A stretch of 64,000 bases of DNA, from assembly GCA_030378005.1 (NCBI GenBank), contig JAUCGF010000078.1:1-64000 (forward strand). Reading direction: 5' to 3'. Origin of the DNA: Desulfococcaceae bacterium HSG9 (lineage in GTDB: Bacteria; Desulfobacterota; Desulfobacteria; Desulfobacterales; JAUCGF01). The notes beneath the pieces are model-generated. The model did not search any database. It saw only the letters and a list, made by a program, of their open reading frames with translations, and had not been told where the DNA came from. The position numbers and the translations under genes were made by a program. This document shows, piece by piece, positions 26,443 through 35,970 of this stretch. Each line of letters opens with the position of its first letter. Within the stretch, counting starts at the first letter, position 1.

Positions 26443-27399
26443 ATGGCATTCACACAGTGTAAATGTGGATTTCTTAAAAGAGGTATTTCTGACAAACATA
26501 TTGGAAAAAAAGTGAAATGTCCGATATGTGGTGAAAGCATTCTTATCAGAAAGAAGGATTCCCCAGGTAAGATTGAAAAAAGAAAAAAACAACCTAAGAA
26601 AATGCCTAAAAGTACTTGCCCGAAATGTGGTTATGAACGTAAACACGGTAATGAGCCATGCCCAAAATGTAGAATTATTGACAAAAAACGTATCAAAAAA
26701 CACATAGCCCCTAATTCAAAATGCAAGGTAAAATTTTTGGATACAACAGGTGTTTCCTATTATCTTCAGCAGTTAATCAATAATGCGAATGAAAGACTTG
26801 TGCTGATAAGCCCTTTTCTGAAAGTTAATGAGAGAATAAAACAATCATTACAAGACAAAGAAAGATTGCAGATTGATATTCGTATTATATACGGCAAGAA
26901 AAAACTTCAGCCAGAAGAAATCCATTGGCTAAAACCATTGCAAAGTATCAGAACAAGCTTCTGTAAGAATCTTCATGCAAAATGCTATCTCAATGAAAAA
27001 GAAGCAATTATCACTTCAATGAATCTGTATGATTTTTCACAGATAAACAACAATGAGATGGGAATCTATATACCAAAAAAAGATGTCCCTGATTTATACA
27101 AAGATGTTTATGATGAAGCTATGAGGCTGATAAGATTAAGTGATGAGATTAAATTTCAGTCGAAAAAAAACCGTAAAAAGGAAATAGATAATAATATATC
27201 CAAAAAAGATGCATTCTGTATACGTTGTAAAAAAACAATTATTTTGAATCAATCTCAGCCATATTGCACTAAATGTTTTAAAGTATGGAACCGCTATAAA
27301 AATAATAATTATAAAGAATCACATTGCCATATTTGCGGTAAGGCAAATCAATCATCAATAAACAAACCTATATGCTATAGCTGTATTAAACATCAATAA
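26443..27399 (+). CDS. Zinc-ribbon / phospholipase D-like / zinc-ribbon protein
   Basis: A 318-residue protein with unusual architecture. The N-terminus has CKCGF...CPICGES and then CPKCGYERKHGNEPCPKCR, two zinc ribbons in about the first 85 residues. The middle (about 95-235) is a PLD-like domain (LVLISPFLKVNERI, then the catalytic-type NLHAKCYLNEKEAIITSMN, H at about 178). In the HxK(x4)D motif the Asp is replaced by Glu. The C-terminus has CIRCKK...CTKC and CHICGK...CYSC, two more ribbons. The PLD fold includes nucleases, and the ribbons suggest nucleic-acid contact. The gene is much richer in AT than its neighbours, pointing to horizontal gain. A GAGAGG site precedes the ATG. Confidence 0.72.
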   Translation: MAFTQCKCGFLKRGISDKHIGKKVKCPICGESILIRKKDSPGKIEKRKKQPKKMPKSTCPKCGYERKHGNEPCPKCRIIDKKRIKKHIAPNSKCKVKFLDTTGVSYYLQQLINNANERLVLISPFLKVNERIKQSLQDKERLQIDIRIIYGKKKLQPEEIHWLKPLQSIRTSFCKNLHAKCYLNEKEAIITSMNLYDFSQINNNEMGIYIPKKDVPDLYKDVYDEAMRLIRLSDEIKFQSKKNRKKEIDNNISKKDAFCIRCKKTIILNQSQPYCTKCFKVWNRYKNNNYKESHCHICGKANQSSINKPICYSCIKHQ

Positions 27400-27636
27400 T
27401 AAACTGATATTTAGTATCTGCTGAATTTCTCCTTTAGCGGATGGTGCAAAAAATTTAAACTCATTTCCTCATCACAAGCATACAGAAAGTGGGAGTATTT
27501 ATGATTCATTAAAATTTATTACGAACCAGTTCTTGATTGGCAATATGCTGAACCTTGACGTACAGTCAATCTTATGCAATAAGATATCTAAAGTAGAATG
27601 ACAAATTAAATTTTATAAACAAATAGGAGGTTAAAC

Positions 27637-28281
27637 ATGGCTGGAGCTAGCGTCAATAAAGTGATTCTGGTTGGCAACTTGGGCAGAGACCCTGAAATAC
27701 GTTATACGGCAGATGGCACGGCAGTAGCGAATTTTAGTATTGCTACTACTGAAGTGTGGAATGACAAACAGACAGGTGAAAAACGAGAAAAAACGGAATG
27801 GCATAAAATCGTGGCTTGGCGTCGATTAGGAGAGATTTGTGGTCAATATTTGCACAAAGGCCGTCAGGTTTATGTTGAAGGTAGATTACAGACAAATTCA
27901 TGGGAACAAGATGGCATCACCAGATACACGACTGAAATTAACGCATTGACTGTACAATTTCTTGGAGGACGAGGCGACACCGACTATCAGGGTGGCGGCC
28001 AGTCGGCTCAAGGTGCTGGAGGTTATCAAGGTGGAGGGCAACCTCCTCAAGGTGGTGGCGGTTATCAAGGTGGAGGGCAACCTCCTCAAGGTGGTGGCGG
28101 TTATCAACAAAACAGTCCGGCTCAACCAAGCCCCGGAGGAGGCTATCAAGGAGCCGGTAATGCTAATCAGGCATATAACGGTCAGCCAAACAACGGGCCT
28201 CAGAATGCTGCTCCATCCGGCGGGGGCGTTGATGACGGTTCTCCGGAACAGCCGCCTCCAGGTGATGATATTCCGTTTTAG
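27637..28281 (+). CDS. ssb: Single-stranded DNA-binding protein
   Basis: A 214-residue SSB. The N-terminal OB fold (residues 1-115) has [19 protein letters not shown] and the typical [15 protein letters not shown]. The C-terminal linker is Gly/Gln/Pro rich, and the acidic tip ends in DDIPF, which recruits repair and replication partners. The linker holds a perfect 39-base tandem duplication. A strong AGGAGG site (27624-27629) precedes the ATG. Confidence 0.96.
   Translation: MAGASVNKVILVGNLGRDPEIRYTADGTAVANFSIATTEVWNDKQTGEKREKTEWHKIVAWRRLGEICGQYLHKGRQVYVEGRLQTNSWEQDGITRYTTEINALTVQFLGGRGDTDYQGGGQSAQGAGGYQGGGQPPQGGGGYQGGGQPPQGGGGYQQNSPAQPSPGGGYQGAGNANQAYNGQPNNGPQNAAPSGGGVDDGSPEQPPPGDDIPF
28021..28098 (+). 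repeat. Two perfect 39-bp tandem repeats inside ssb
   Basis: The units 28021-28059 and 28060-28098 are identical and encode the 13-residue unit [13 protein letters not shown] twice. A third, partial copy follows and a diverged one precedes ([10 protein letters not shown]). The repeat lies in the disordered linker of SSB, where length can change without harm, so it may vary in copy number. Confidence 0.85.
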
Positions 28282-28377
28282 TAAATTTGGATGTTTTTTC
28301 ACTCTTGCTTTTAATCAAATCATACGAGCAAGATTAAGATAAAAAATCCTTATATCTGAATCAATTATAACAGTGAG

Positions 28378-28503
28378 GTAACCGTTTGCTTCCCCTTGAT
28401 CGGAACGGCTTTCCGCTCTACATGGATCCGCCGTACTCAAGGTTGTAGAGCGGGAAGCCGTCCCGCGTCGTTATCCCAAACATAGGGAGGAGTAAACGGT
28501 TAC
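28378..28503 (+). repeat. Nested palindromic element upstream of a membrane-protein gene
   Basis: The outer inverted repeat GTAACCGTTT (28378-28387) / AAACGGTTAC (28494-28503) is perfect. The inner arms 28401-28421 and 28445-28465 are 21 bases each and match at 19 positions. The whole 126-base element ends 4 bases before the next ATG, so its right arm overlaps that gene's ribosome-site region. A second GTAACCGTT occurrence at 43581-43589 suggests the outer repeat is part of a family. Confidence 0.65.
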
Positions 28504-28506
28504 ACA

Positions 28507-29424
28507 ATGCAAATAAACTTAACTGCAACACATAAAAAAGTGCTTTGGAGCATCCTGGCCATTGTATTTGGCGTGTTAGCCTATACATCTACGCTGAATC
28601 GGATGCTTGACCAAACTTTTCTTCAACGGATTGATAACAAAGGCGATCTGTATTTAGACGAAGCTTTGGAAAGATCAATATATACATTTGCCATTGTCAG
28701 GGGGCTGAACGGCGTAATTTCCGTTATCCAGAATACACAGGTGGCAATCTCCCCTGCCGGCGTCGGTGTTTCGCTGGCGGCCGGTGAAATCCTGGATCCG
28801 GTCAATGATTTGCTTGAACGCTTTTCATGGGTGATGATGTTAAGCACCTGTTCGCTGGGACTCCAGAAAGTGCTGAATGAAATAGGCGCCTGGCTGGGAT
28901 TCGATGTGCTTCTGACATTGGCAATGTTGATTATGGTGCTTGCTATCTGGGTACCCCGCATCGGTATCTTTAATTTTCGGTTTCTGGGATACCGGATACT
29001 ACTGGTGTCACTCATTGTCCGTTTTTGCATTCCCATTGTGGCCATTGCCAGCGACAAAGTATATAATCTTTTTTTGGCGGATAAATATTCACAGGCAACC
29101 CAATCGTTGGGACGATTGAAAAAAGAGATAAAAGATACAGGGCTGGCAGATTCGCAAAAGCCGGTCGATGATTCCGTTTTTGCCAATGTTAAGAAATATT
29201 ATCAAAATGCGACCGACATTGTGCAGTTGCGCGCCAAAATTGATGCTTTAAAAGATAAGGTGGGCGATTATGCCAGGCACACCATTGACCTGACAGTCGT
29301 TTTTGTCATTCAGACCATTCTGATTCCACTGCTTGTGTTATGGCTGCTTATGAAAATTGTAAACTACTTTTTTATGAATAATGTTTTGTTTCCCACAGGC
29401 CGAACACTCAATTCACCCACATAA
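28507..29424 (+). CDS. Integral membrane protein of unknown function
   Basis: A 305-residue protein with about five hydrophobic helices: N-terminal TM about 12-28, a central pair around 135-185, and a C-terminal TM about 268-292. A soluble helical loop lies between the first and second groups (EALERSIYTFAIVRGLNG), and a second soluble stretch spans about 190-260. No enzyme motif or known transporter signature is recognised. The start is preceded by GGGAGGAG inside the nested palindrome. A repeat-bearing gap separates it from the MFS exporter. It could be an envelope housekeeping protein; no function is proposed. Confidence 0.7.
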   Translation: MQINLTATHKKVLWSILAIVFGVLAYTSTLNRMLDQTFLQRIDNKGDLYLDEALERSIYTFAIVRGLNGVISVIQNTQVAISPAGVGVSLAAGEILDPVNDLLERFSWVMMLSTCSLGLQKVLNEIGAWLGFDVLLTLAMLIMVLAIWVPRIGIFNFRFLGYRILLVSLIVRFCIPIVAIASDKVYNLFLADKYSQATQSLGRLKKEIKDTGLADSQKPVDDSVFANVKKYYQNATDIVQLRAKIDALKDKVGDYARHTIDLTVVFVIQTILIPLLVLWLLMKIVNYFFMNNVLFPTGRTLNSPT

Positions 29425-29511
29425 GGAGTCAAGACGAAATAACTTCCCTGACCATCCGTGAAAAACGCCGCCAAAGCAATTGACCATAGACCTAAACATT
29501 TTTTTCGATCA

Positions 29512-29562
29512 AAGGAGCGCTGAACTTACAGTCTAACACTCCTTTTCAAGCTACTGATTCTG
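29512..29562 (+). repeat. Dispersed repeat with ACTCCTTTTC...CTACTGA tail, palindromic variant
   Basis: Contains agcgctgaacttacagt, the reverse complement of the core of the copies at 22046 and 56395, followed by cactccttttcaagctactga in the usual orientation. The AAAGGAG / CTCCTTT arms make the element palindromic. It lies between the membrane-protein and MFS genes. Confidence 0.5.
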
Positions 29563-29603
29563 CATAGCATACAATACAAACAAAAGATAAATGGAAACCG
29601 GTT

Positions 29604-31130
29604 TTGAAGAATAAAAATATCACTGTAAAAGGCCGTTATTGGGTAATTGGCGCGGCTCTTCTGGCTCTTTTTCTGGGTGCTCTGGACGCTTTGATTATGA
29701 CTGCCGCTATGCCCACAATTATTGCGGACATGGGCGGCATACATGTTTATAGCTGGGTGTATTCAGCTTATTTGCTTGCGCGTGCGGTTTCCCTCCCCAT
29801 ATTCGGCAAGCTGGCCGATCTTTTAAAAACAAGGATGCTGTTCCTGATTTCCATCAGTATTTTTTTAGTCTCTTCAATTGTCGCCGGACTGGCCCCTGAT
29901 ATGACCGTGTTGATTTTTGCTCGTGTATTTCAGGGAATCGGTGCGGGAGGAAATTTCGCGCTGGTGTATATCGTACTGGCCGATATCGCTCCGCCTGGAA
30001 AAAGAGCCAAAACCCTATCACTCGCCAGTTCTGTATGGGGTATCGCTTCCGTACTTGGTCCGACACTCGGCGGTTTTATCGTAACCTATTTTTCATGGCG
30101 CTGGGTTTTTTTCATCAACATTCCGACCAGTCTCTTGGCGATAGCGTTAATTGCAATCTTCCTTGAAGAAACGCGGCCCAAAAAGACTGAAGCCGAACTT
30201 GACATCGCCGGGGCTGTCACTCTTTCCCTAAGTATTCTGGGCTTATTGACACTGATGATGGCAGGCGGGCGCGACTTTGCTTGGTTATCTCTTGAATCGG
30301 CCAGCCTGGCAGCGGTCACTGTCATCGCCGGATTAGGATTTTACTTCGTGGAAAAACGTGCCGCCGAACCCATTCTTGAATTGCGGTTTTTCAAACTTCG
30401 AGGTTTCAGTATCGGCAACGGTTCGGTGTTTCTCAGCAGTTTTGTTATTTTTTCATTGTTTGCCTACGCGCCCCTTTTTATCCAAGGTGCTCTCGGCAAG
30501 ACACCTATGCAAGTCGGCATTGCCATGCTCTCACTCAGCCTGGGGTGGTCGGCCGGTTCATTTTTACTTGGACAGTTTTCTTATAAATTCGGACTGAAAA
30601 CGGCGGCGATTATGGGAGCCGTTTTTCTTTCGGTCGGTTCCGGGTTCACTTTGACGTTCACAAATCTGACATCCATGTCCGGCTGTTTTTGGGTGTTTTT
30701 GCTGATCGGTGCGGGTATGGGAATTGTCACGTTGTCAACTTTATTGGTCGTTCAGAATTCTTTGGATAAATCCGATTTGGGGGTTGCGACAACCTCCCAC
30801 CAATTTGCCCGTTCAATAGGCGGAACCCTCGGTGTCGGCATCTGCGGGGGATTGGTCACGGCGAAAATCACATCGGCGATTAACTCGTTAAGCCTTTCCG
30901 GCGCACTTGACAGATTGCCGGCCGACATCATACTGCAAATCAGAGAGCATATCGAGCGCCTGTTTCAACCTGAATTTCAATCCTATCTGCCACCGCATGT
31001 TAAAACGGCACTTCAAAAATCGGTCGGCCAAGGTCTTGAAGCCGTGTTCTGGCTCGTTCTAATCGTTTCGCTTATCTGCCTCACTTTTTGCTTGTGTTTG
31101 CCGGGTGGAAAGGACTCTGATGACAGATAG
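29604..31130 (+). CDS. MFS drug-exporter-type transporter (DHA2, 14-TM)
   Basis: A 508-residue polytopic membrane protein of the DHA2 (EmrB/QacA) group of the major facilitator superfamily. It has about 14 hydrophobic segments. Visible hallmarks are FLGALDALIMTAAMPTIIAD in TM1, GKLADLLKTRM in the first cytosolic loop and VLGPTLGGFIV in the antiporter motif C region. These proteins export drugs or metabolites using the proton gradient. The chosen start is TTG at 29604; an in-frame ATG occurs only inside TM1, which would truncate the protein. No regulator gene is adjacent. Confidence 0.9.
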   Translation: MKNKNITVKGRYWVIGAALLALFLGALDALIMTAAMPTIIADMGGIHVYSWVYSAYLLARAVSLPIFGKLADLLKTRMLFLISISIFLVSSIVAGLAPDMTVLIFARVFQGIGAGGNFALVYIVLADIAPPGKRAKTLSLASSVWGIASVLGPTLGGFIVTYFSWRWVFFINIPTSLLAIALIAIFLEETRPKKTEAELDIAGAVTLSLSILGLLTLMMAGGRDFAWLSLESASLAAVTVIAGLGFYFVEKRAAEPILELRFFKLRGFSIGNGSVFLSSFVIFSLFAYAPLFIQGALGKTPMQVGIAMLSLSLGWSAGSFLLGQFSYKFGLKTAAIMGAVFLSVGSGFTLTFTNLTSMSGCFWVFLLIGAGMGIVTLSTLLVVQNSLDKSDLGVATTSHQFARSIGGTLGVGICGGLVTAKITSAINSLSLSGALDRLPADIILQIREHIERLFQPEFQSYLPPHVKTALQKSVGQGLEAVFWLVLIVSLICLTFCLCLPGGKDSDDR

Positions 31131-31472
31131 AATCATCATCAGATTTTATTGATTATTTGTACGTTTTGTTATTTATTTTATTTATATCAACTTTCGGTAT
31201 TGTAAACAGATATATCTTCCAATATAGGTTTCTTATATGGTCAGTAGATGGAAAGTTCAGGAGCGCAAAAATTAAGCGCAGCGATTTTTTGCATCGTCAC
31301 CCGGAAAGGCTGCGGATTCAGGGGCCTGCAAAAAACCGCTTTGCTTAATTTTTGCGCTCCATGTCGTATTTTCAGGCATTTCCCATCTATTGATGGTAAA
31401 AAGTAAGAAAAAACAAACTGAGACGATCCAATGGATGGGCCCTATACTTGACGCATTGCGTGTTTAAATTTA
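31131..31472. other. Intergenic gap holding a 101-bp palindromic element
   Basis: 342 bases between the MFS and receiver-kinase genes. The main structure is the palindrome at 31260-31360 (listed separately). The rest is AT-rich and shows no gene. Confidence 0.5.
31260..31360. repeat. 101-bp palindromic intergenic element
   Basis: Perfect 18-base outer arms: GGAGCGCAAAAATTAAGC (31260-31277) and its complement (31343-31360). Inner arms GCGATTTTTTGCA (31281-31293) and TGCAAAAAACCGC (31327-31339) match with one change. The 33-base centre has no T-run signature. The element would fold into a long cruciform or RNA hairpin in either direction. It looks like a REP/MITE-type repeat, but only one copy is in the window. 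Confidence 0.7.
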
Positions 31473-32654
31473 TTGACAAACCCTTTTTTATTGAAGATGA
31501 GTGACACCGAATCAATGACTGTACAAACCATATTGTTAGTGGATGATGAAGAGGATATCCGGGATGTTTTGAGCATCTCATTGGAAGACCGCGGCTATCA
31601 GGTTTATACGGCTGAAAATGGTCAGACCGCCCTTGATATGTATGACCAGATGAAACCGTCTATCGTGATTACCGATATCAAAATGCCTGGAATAGACGGA
31701 ATTGAGCTTTTACGTGAATTAAAACGGCGTAATCCTGATATCGAAGTGATTATGATCACAGGCCATGGCGACCTTGAACTGGCGATTCAAAGTCTTAAAT
31801 TGGAAGCCACCGATTTTGTAACCAAACCGATCAATGATGATATTTTGGACATCGCCCTGAAAAGAGCGCTGGACCGTATGCAGATGCGTCGTCAATTACG
31901 CGCCTATACTGAAAATCTGGAAAAAATGGTGGAAGAAAAAACCCGCCAACTAATTGATGCCGAACGCATGGCCGCTGTGGGAGAAACCGTTTCAGGCTTA
32001 TCACATGCCATTAAAAATATTGCCGGCGGTTTGAAAGGCGGCGCTTTTGTCCTTGAAAAAGGAATCACGCTGGACAACAAGACCTATCTCCTCCAGGGAT
32101 GGGAAATGCTTAAAGGCAATGTTGATCGTATTCGTAATTTGTCGCTCAACCTGCTTGATTACGGTAAAGCCGCTGCCATGCAATATCGGCTATGCGACCC
32201 CAACCAGCCTGTCAGAGAAGTTTCCAAACTCATGGTGCCGCAAATGAAAAGCAAAGGCATCTTGTTGCAAACGGAGCTGGCCACAGACTTAAAACCGATC
32301 TGTTTTGATCCCGAAAATATTCATCGAAGCCTGCTCAACCTGGTGACCAACGCCTTTGACGCCTGTATTGAAAAAAACGCTTGCCCGGAAAAGCAAGTTG
32401 TTATATTGCAAACATCCAAACCTCCGGGATGGGGTGTCGAATATCGGGTCAGTGATAATTGCGGCGGGATGGATGCTCAAGTGCGAGAAAAAATTTTTCG
32501 CACTTTTTTCAGTACCAAAGGCGTGCGCGGTTCCGGCATCGGATTAATGTTGACCAATAAAATTGTCAAGCAGCATAACGGCGTTATTGAAGTGGAATCC
32601 CAACCCGGCTTAGGAACTCAATTCAGTATTCGGCTTCCGGAAAGGCAGAGCTGA
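31473..32654 (+). CDS. Receiver-domain histidine kinase (REC-HisKA-HATPase)
   Basis: A 393-residue protein. An N-terminal receiver domain occupies about residues 15-135 (ILLVDDEEDIRDVL, phospho-Asp in ITDIKMPGIDGIELL). A coiled linker, a kinase H-box (GLSHAIKNIAGGLKG) and an ATPase domain with GSGIGLMLTNKIV and CGGMD follow. This REC-first order suggests a kinase that responds to phosphorylation by another kinase. The TTG at 31473 is the longest start; ATG at 31497 or 31515 is possible. Its stop TGA overlaps the ATG of the pseudouridine synthase gene by one base, so expression is coupled. Confidence 0.85.
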   Translation: MTNPFLLKMSDTESMTVQTILLVDDEEDIRDVLSISLEDRGYQVYTAENGQTALDMYDQMKPSIVITDIKMPGIDGIELLRELKRRNPDIEVIMITGHGDLELAIQSLKLEATDFVTKPINDDILDIALKRALDRMQMRRQLRAYTENLEKMVEEKTRQLIDAERMAAVGETVSGLSHAIKNIAGGLKGGAFVLEKGITLDNKTYLLQGWEMLKGNVDRIRNLSLNLLDYGKAAAMQYRLCDPNQPVREVSKLMVPQMKSKGILLQTELATDLKPICFDPENIHRSLLNLVTNAFDACIEKNACPEKQVVILQTSKPPGWGVEYRVSDNCGGMDAQVREKIFRTFFSTKGVRGSGIGLMLTNKIVKQHNGVIEVESQPGLGTQFSIRLPERQS

Positions 32655-33376
32655 TGTTGAATGTCGCACAGAAAAAAATGCCGCTTGTTCGGCTGCAAAA
32701 ATATCTTTCACAGGCCGGTTATTGCTCCAGACGACAGGGCGAAGTGCATATCACAAGCGGTCATGTAACGGTAAATGGTGAGACAGTCACGCAACTTGGC
32801 GTTCGTGTCAATCCGGCGTCAGACCGGATTGCAGTTCGCGGCCAGATAATTACGACACGCTCTGAGCGGGTTTATATTGCCTTGAATAAACCTGTCGACT
32901 ATATTTCAAGCTGTAAACACGCCAATGCCCGAATCGTGCTTGATTTGATCGATATTGAAGAGCGGGTCTATCCGGTGGGGCGCTTAGATAAAGACTCGCA
33001 AGGGCTTTTACTTTTGACTGATGATGGCGCTTTACATCAACGTCTGTCACATCCTTCTTATGATCACGAAAAAGAGTACGAAGTCACCGTTGCACGCCCT
33101 ATCTCAAACGGTGCTTTGCGAAAAATGGCGGCCGGATTGCTTTTAAACGGCGTTAAAACCCGACCTGCTAAAATTAAACGCACCGCATCGCAACAGTTCC
33201 GAATAACATTGCAAGAGGGACGCAACCGCCAGATTCGTCACATGGTTTCAAAAGTCGGCGGCCATGTAATCCGGCTCAAACGGATTCGCATTGCCAATCT
33301 GAAATTGGGGAACCTGAAAGAAGGACACTGGCGTTTCCTGACCGCCGCCGAAAAAATGGCTTTGCTCAAAGCTTAG
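32654..33376 (+). CDS. Pseudouridine synthase (RsuA/RluB/RluF family)
   Basis: A 240-residue rRNA-modifying enzyme. An S4 RNA-binding domain (RLQKYLSQAGYCSRRQGEVH) is followed by the catalytic core with GRLDKDSQGLLLLTDDG, where the Asp of RLDKDS is the catalytic residue. The EGRNRQIRHM motif follows. It isomerises a uridine in rRNA, and the exact site depends on subfamily (RluB/RluF or RsuA). It overlaps the end of the receiver-kinase gene by one base. No terminator was seen before the repeat that follows. Confidence 0.92.
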   Translation: MLNVAQKKMPLVRLQKYLSQAGYCSRRQGEVHITSGHVTVNGETVTQLGVRVNPASDRIAVRGQIITTRSERVYIALNKPVDYISSCKHANARIVLDLIDIEERVYPVGRLDKDSQGLLLLTDDGALHQRLSHPSYDHEKEYEVTVARPISNGALRKMAAGLLLNGVKTRPAKIKRTASQQFRITLQEGRNRQIRHMVSKVGGHVIRLKRIRIANLKLGNLKEGHWRFLTAAEKMALLKA

Positions 33377-33432
33377 GAACGCTCCGCCCTACGGTATGTA
33401 CGAAACTCATATTTTTATGAATACTCCGCCAT

Positions 33433-33462
33433 GTAGGGTGCGTTAGCGGAGCGTAACGCACC
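33433..33462 (+). repeat. REP-like GTAGGGTGCGTTA...TAACGCACC repeat
   Basis: A 30-base element starting GTAGGGTGCGTTAGCGG. It has a 9-base perfect stem, GGTGCGTTA (33437-33445) and TAACGCACC (33454-33462). Elements of this type are common as short dispersed repeats in many bacterial genomes. Confidence 0.65.
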
Positions 33463-33716
33463 GAAATTATTAGCAGCATATTGTGTTTTATATCAACGTA
33501 GTACTGCAATTCGGGAGTTCGTGCCCCTTCAAAGAATGCTGACCTGACAAAAATACAGAGTCGCCCATTTAAGGGGTTTTAAAGAACTGACAGACGAAGT
33601 CGGAGAAGCAAAATTGATGAAATGAGAGTGCATGAAATTGCAGTGATGATTTGAGTGTACCCTTTTTGAAAATTGTATAACTATTCCATTCATGTGCAAT
33701 GGGTTGAAGCGGGCAT

Positions 33717-33755
33717 GAAAAGCGAATCAAATTCGCGTGACCGGAAGAACCGGTC
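33717..33755 (-). terminator. Candidate terminator of the AmmeMemoRadiSam operon
   Basis: On the minus strand, two stacked hairpins follow the hybrid kinase stop: GACCGG/CCGGTC (33739-33755) and GCGAAT/ATTCGC with a 3-base loop (33722-33736). A short T-run (TTTTC) follows. This is a reasonable Rho-independent terminator for the operon that begins at 40,788, although the stems are only 6 bases each. Confidence 0.45.
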
Positions 33756-33789
33756 GTAAAAAAGTAAATTGACAAGCACAGGATATTTT

Positions 33790-35964
33790 TCAAGCTGATT
33801 TCAGAATCATTCTGATTTTTTGGGCCAGGCGTCTGATATCAAAAGGTTTTTGAATAAAACCGCGACATCCTTTATTTAAAATTCGTTTCGCCTTGGTGTT
33901 AATAGCGTAACCACTGGAAAGTAAGGTTACAATATCAGGATCGAGCGCTTTTAACTGTTCAAAGGTTTCTTCGCCCCCTTTATGGGGCATAATAATATCC
34001 AGAATTACCAAGTCAATGCGATCATGATCAGCTTTGTAAATATCAACGGCTTCCTGGCCGCTGCGGGCTGTCAATACCGTGTATCCTAAAAGCTCAAGCA
34101 TCTCCCCGCCGACTGTAATGACAATATCTTCATCATCAACCAATAAAATAGTTTCGTTGCCGCCTTCAATGGGGGCATCGTCAGTTTCTTCGACCAGGTC
34201 GGTTTCCAGTTTGCCAGATGCCGGCAGATAAATATTAAACGTCGTGCCTTCTCCCTTTTCACTGTAAACATTGATTATGCCGCCATGTTTTTTAATAATG
34301 CCAAATGCCGATGTCAGGCCTAACCCCGTGCCTTCGCCTTTTGATTTGGTCGTAAAAAACGGATCAAAAATTTTTGTCTGAGTTTCCTGATCCATGCCCA
34401 TGCCTGTGTCAGTAATCGCCAGCCTGACATAATGGCCAGATGACAGTATCTGCGACATAACGGATTCTTTGTTTATGTAAATGTTTTCAGTTTCCAGATA
34501 AAGATCGCCGCCGGAAGGCATCGCATGTGCTGCATTAACAAAAAGATTGAGAAAAACCTGCTCAATCTGGCCCTGATCCGTATCTGCTTTGTAAAGTTCG
34601 GCTTGCATGTTCTTATGAATAGAGATTTCTTTATGCGTGCGGGAAAACAGTTTGGCGCTTTTGGTGATCAAGGCATTCAAATCAGTTGTCTGCATTTCCA
34701 AGGAATCACCTCGGGATAGAGTCAGCAGTTGCTGAGTGAGTTCGGTACCGCGCTGTACATAATGTTCAATATTTTGCAATTTTTCTACAAAAGCCGGAGC
34801 AGTATCTGTGTACATTAACATAAGCGAGGCATTGCCCTGAATTCCCATCAACAAATTGTTAAAATCATGTGCGATGCCACCCGCCAAATTGCTAGTCGCT
34901 TCAAATTTTTGAGCCTGATGAAACTGGTTTTCCAATTTGGTTTTATCTTTCTCGACGCGCTTACGTTTTGAAATATCAAATACGGTTATTTGAACGGCAG
35001 GCACTCCTTCCCATTCAATCGGCATAACGCGCATATCCAGCCAAATCAATTGGTCATCTTTATCCACACCTTGACATTCGTACTGACTGGGAACATTTTC
35101 ACCTTTTATGCGGGCTTCATAATAATCAGATAAGCGTGATCGTTCATGAGCGGCAAAGAGTGGAAGAACCGATTCCATTGCAAGAATTTCATCTACTGAA
35201 TAACCATAAATATCAGCATACGCTTGGTTTATTAAAATTGGTTTGAAATTACGATGAATCAGGATACCTTCAATGGAACCTTCAATCAGGTTGCGAAAAC
35301 GCTTATCGCTGGAACTCGCTGCCTTCCAGGCTTTCCGTTTTTCGGTAATATCCTGAAACACTATAACAACCCCTGTGATAACGCCGTCAGTATTAAGAAT
35401 CGGAGCGGCACTATCTGCAATAGAATGAGTTGTGCCATCTTTGGCGATTAAAAGCATGTTTTCGGCTTGTTCGATAACATTTTTTTCGCGCAATACTTGC
35501 TGAAAAGGACTTTCTAAGGAAGACCGGGTCAGTTCATCCTTAATAACAAACACTTTGTCTATCTGGCAACCACGGGCATCGGCTAATTCCCATCCGGTCA
35601 GCTTTTCCGCCACCGGATTCATGCGTATCACACATCCTTTGGCATCCGTAGCGATGACGGCATCACCAATTGAATTTAAAGTGATTTTCAGATTTTCTTC
35701 ACTTTCCCGTAATGCTACATTTTTTGCTGATAGCAGTTTAATATGGGAAGTCAGCCGACTATTCAGATGTGTTATACGTGAGTAAAACGATCCCACAATT
35801 AAACCCGCAAGTGCGCCAAAAAACACAGGTACAATGAAGCCTTTAAGTTCTAATGGAAGGCCGAGATAGATTTTTTGGATTAATGCCAACAAAGTAAGGA
35901 GCAAAGCTCCTGAGACAATTGCCGTGCCGATAATTCGATAAGAATGAAATTGATTTTTTTTCAT
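33790..35964 (-). CDS. Hybrid sensor histidine kinase with PAS domains and receiver
   Basis: A 724-residue membrane sensor. Two N-terminal TM helices lie at about residues 10-60. Two PAS domains follow ([20 protein letters not shown], then [20 protein letters not shown]). The HisKA H-box is [12 protein letters not shown], and the ATPase domain has [20 protein letters not shown]-terminal receiver domain starts [12 protein letters not shown] (phospho-Asp in LVILDIIMP). The start lies 6 bases after the radical SAM gene's stop, so it belongs to the same operon. This suggests the system senses or responds to a signal. Confidence 0.9.
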   Translation of the reverse strand: MKKNQFHSYRIIGTAIVSGALLLTLLALIQKIYLGLPLELKGFIVPVFFGALAGLIVGSFYSRITHLNSRLTSHIKLLSAKNVALRESEENLKITLNSIGDAVIATDAKGCVIRMNPVAEKLTGWELADARGCQIDKVFVIKDELTRSSLESPFQQVLREKNVIEQAENMLLIAKDGTTHSIADSAAPILNTDGVITGVVIVFQDITEKRKAWKAASSSDKRFRNLIEGSIEGILIHRNFKPILINQAYADIYGYSVDEILAMESVLPLFAAHERSRLSDYYEARIKGENVPSQYECQGVDKDDQLIWLDMRVMPIEWEGVPAVQITVFDISKRKRVEKDKTKLENQFHQAQKFEATSNLAGGIAHDFNNLLMGIQGNASLMLMYTDTAPAFVEKLQNIEHYVQRGTELTQQLLTLSRGDSLEMQTTDLNALITKSAKLFSRTHKEISIHKNMQAELYKADTDQGQIEQVFLNLFVNAAHAMPSGGDLYLETENIYINKESVMSQILSSGHYVRLAITDTGMGMDQETQTKIFDPFFTTKSKGEGTGLGLTSAFGIIKKHGGIINVYSEKGEGTTFNIYLPASGKLETDLVEETDDAPIEGGNETILLVDDEDIVITVGGEMLELLGYTVLTARSGQEAVDIYKADHDRIDLVILDIIMPHKGGEETFEQLKALDPDIVTLLSSGYAINTKAKRILNKGCRGFIQKPFDIRRLAQKIRMILKSA

Positions 35965-35970
35965 TATATA

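Larger units (their letters stand above)
33377..33789. other. Intergenic region with REP-like repeat and terminator hairpins
   Basis: 413 bases between the convergent pseudouridine synthase and hybrid kinase genes. It holds a REP-like hairpin (33433-33462), a second short CG-rich element and, at the minus-strand end, a terminator (33717-33755). No convincing gene: the open frame on the minus strand here lies over repeat-like, low-complexity DNA. Confidence 0.5.

Noticed and set aside
27545-27600. A sigma-70 promoter for ssb (TTGACG at about 27554)
   Set aside because: The best -10 candidate is 19 bases away and weak, so no promoter is called.
33569-33793. 74-residue minus-strand open frame after the hybrid kinase
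   Set aside because: It spans the terminator hairpins and looks like low-complexity intergenic DNA.
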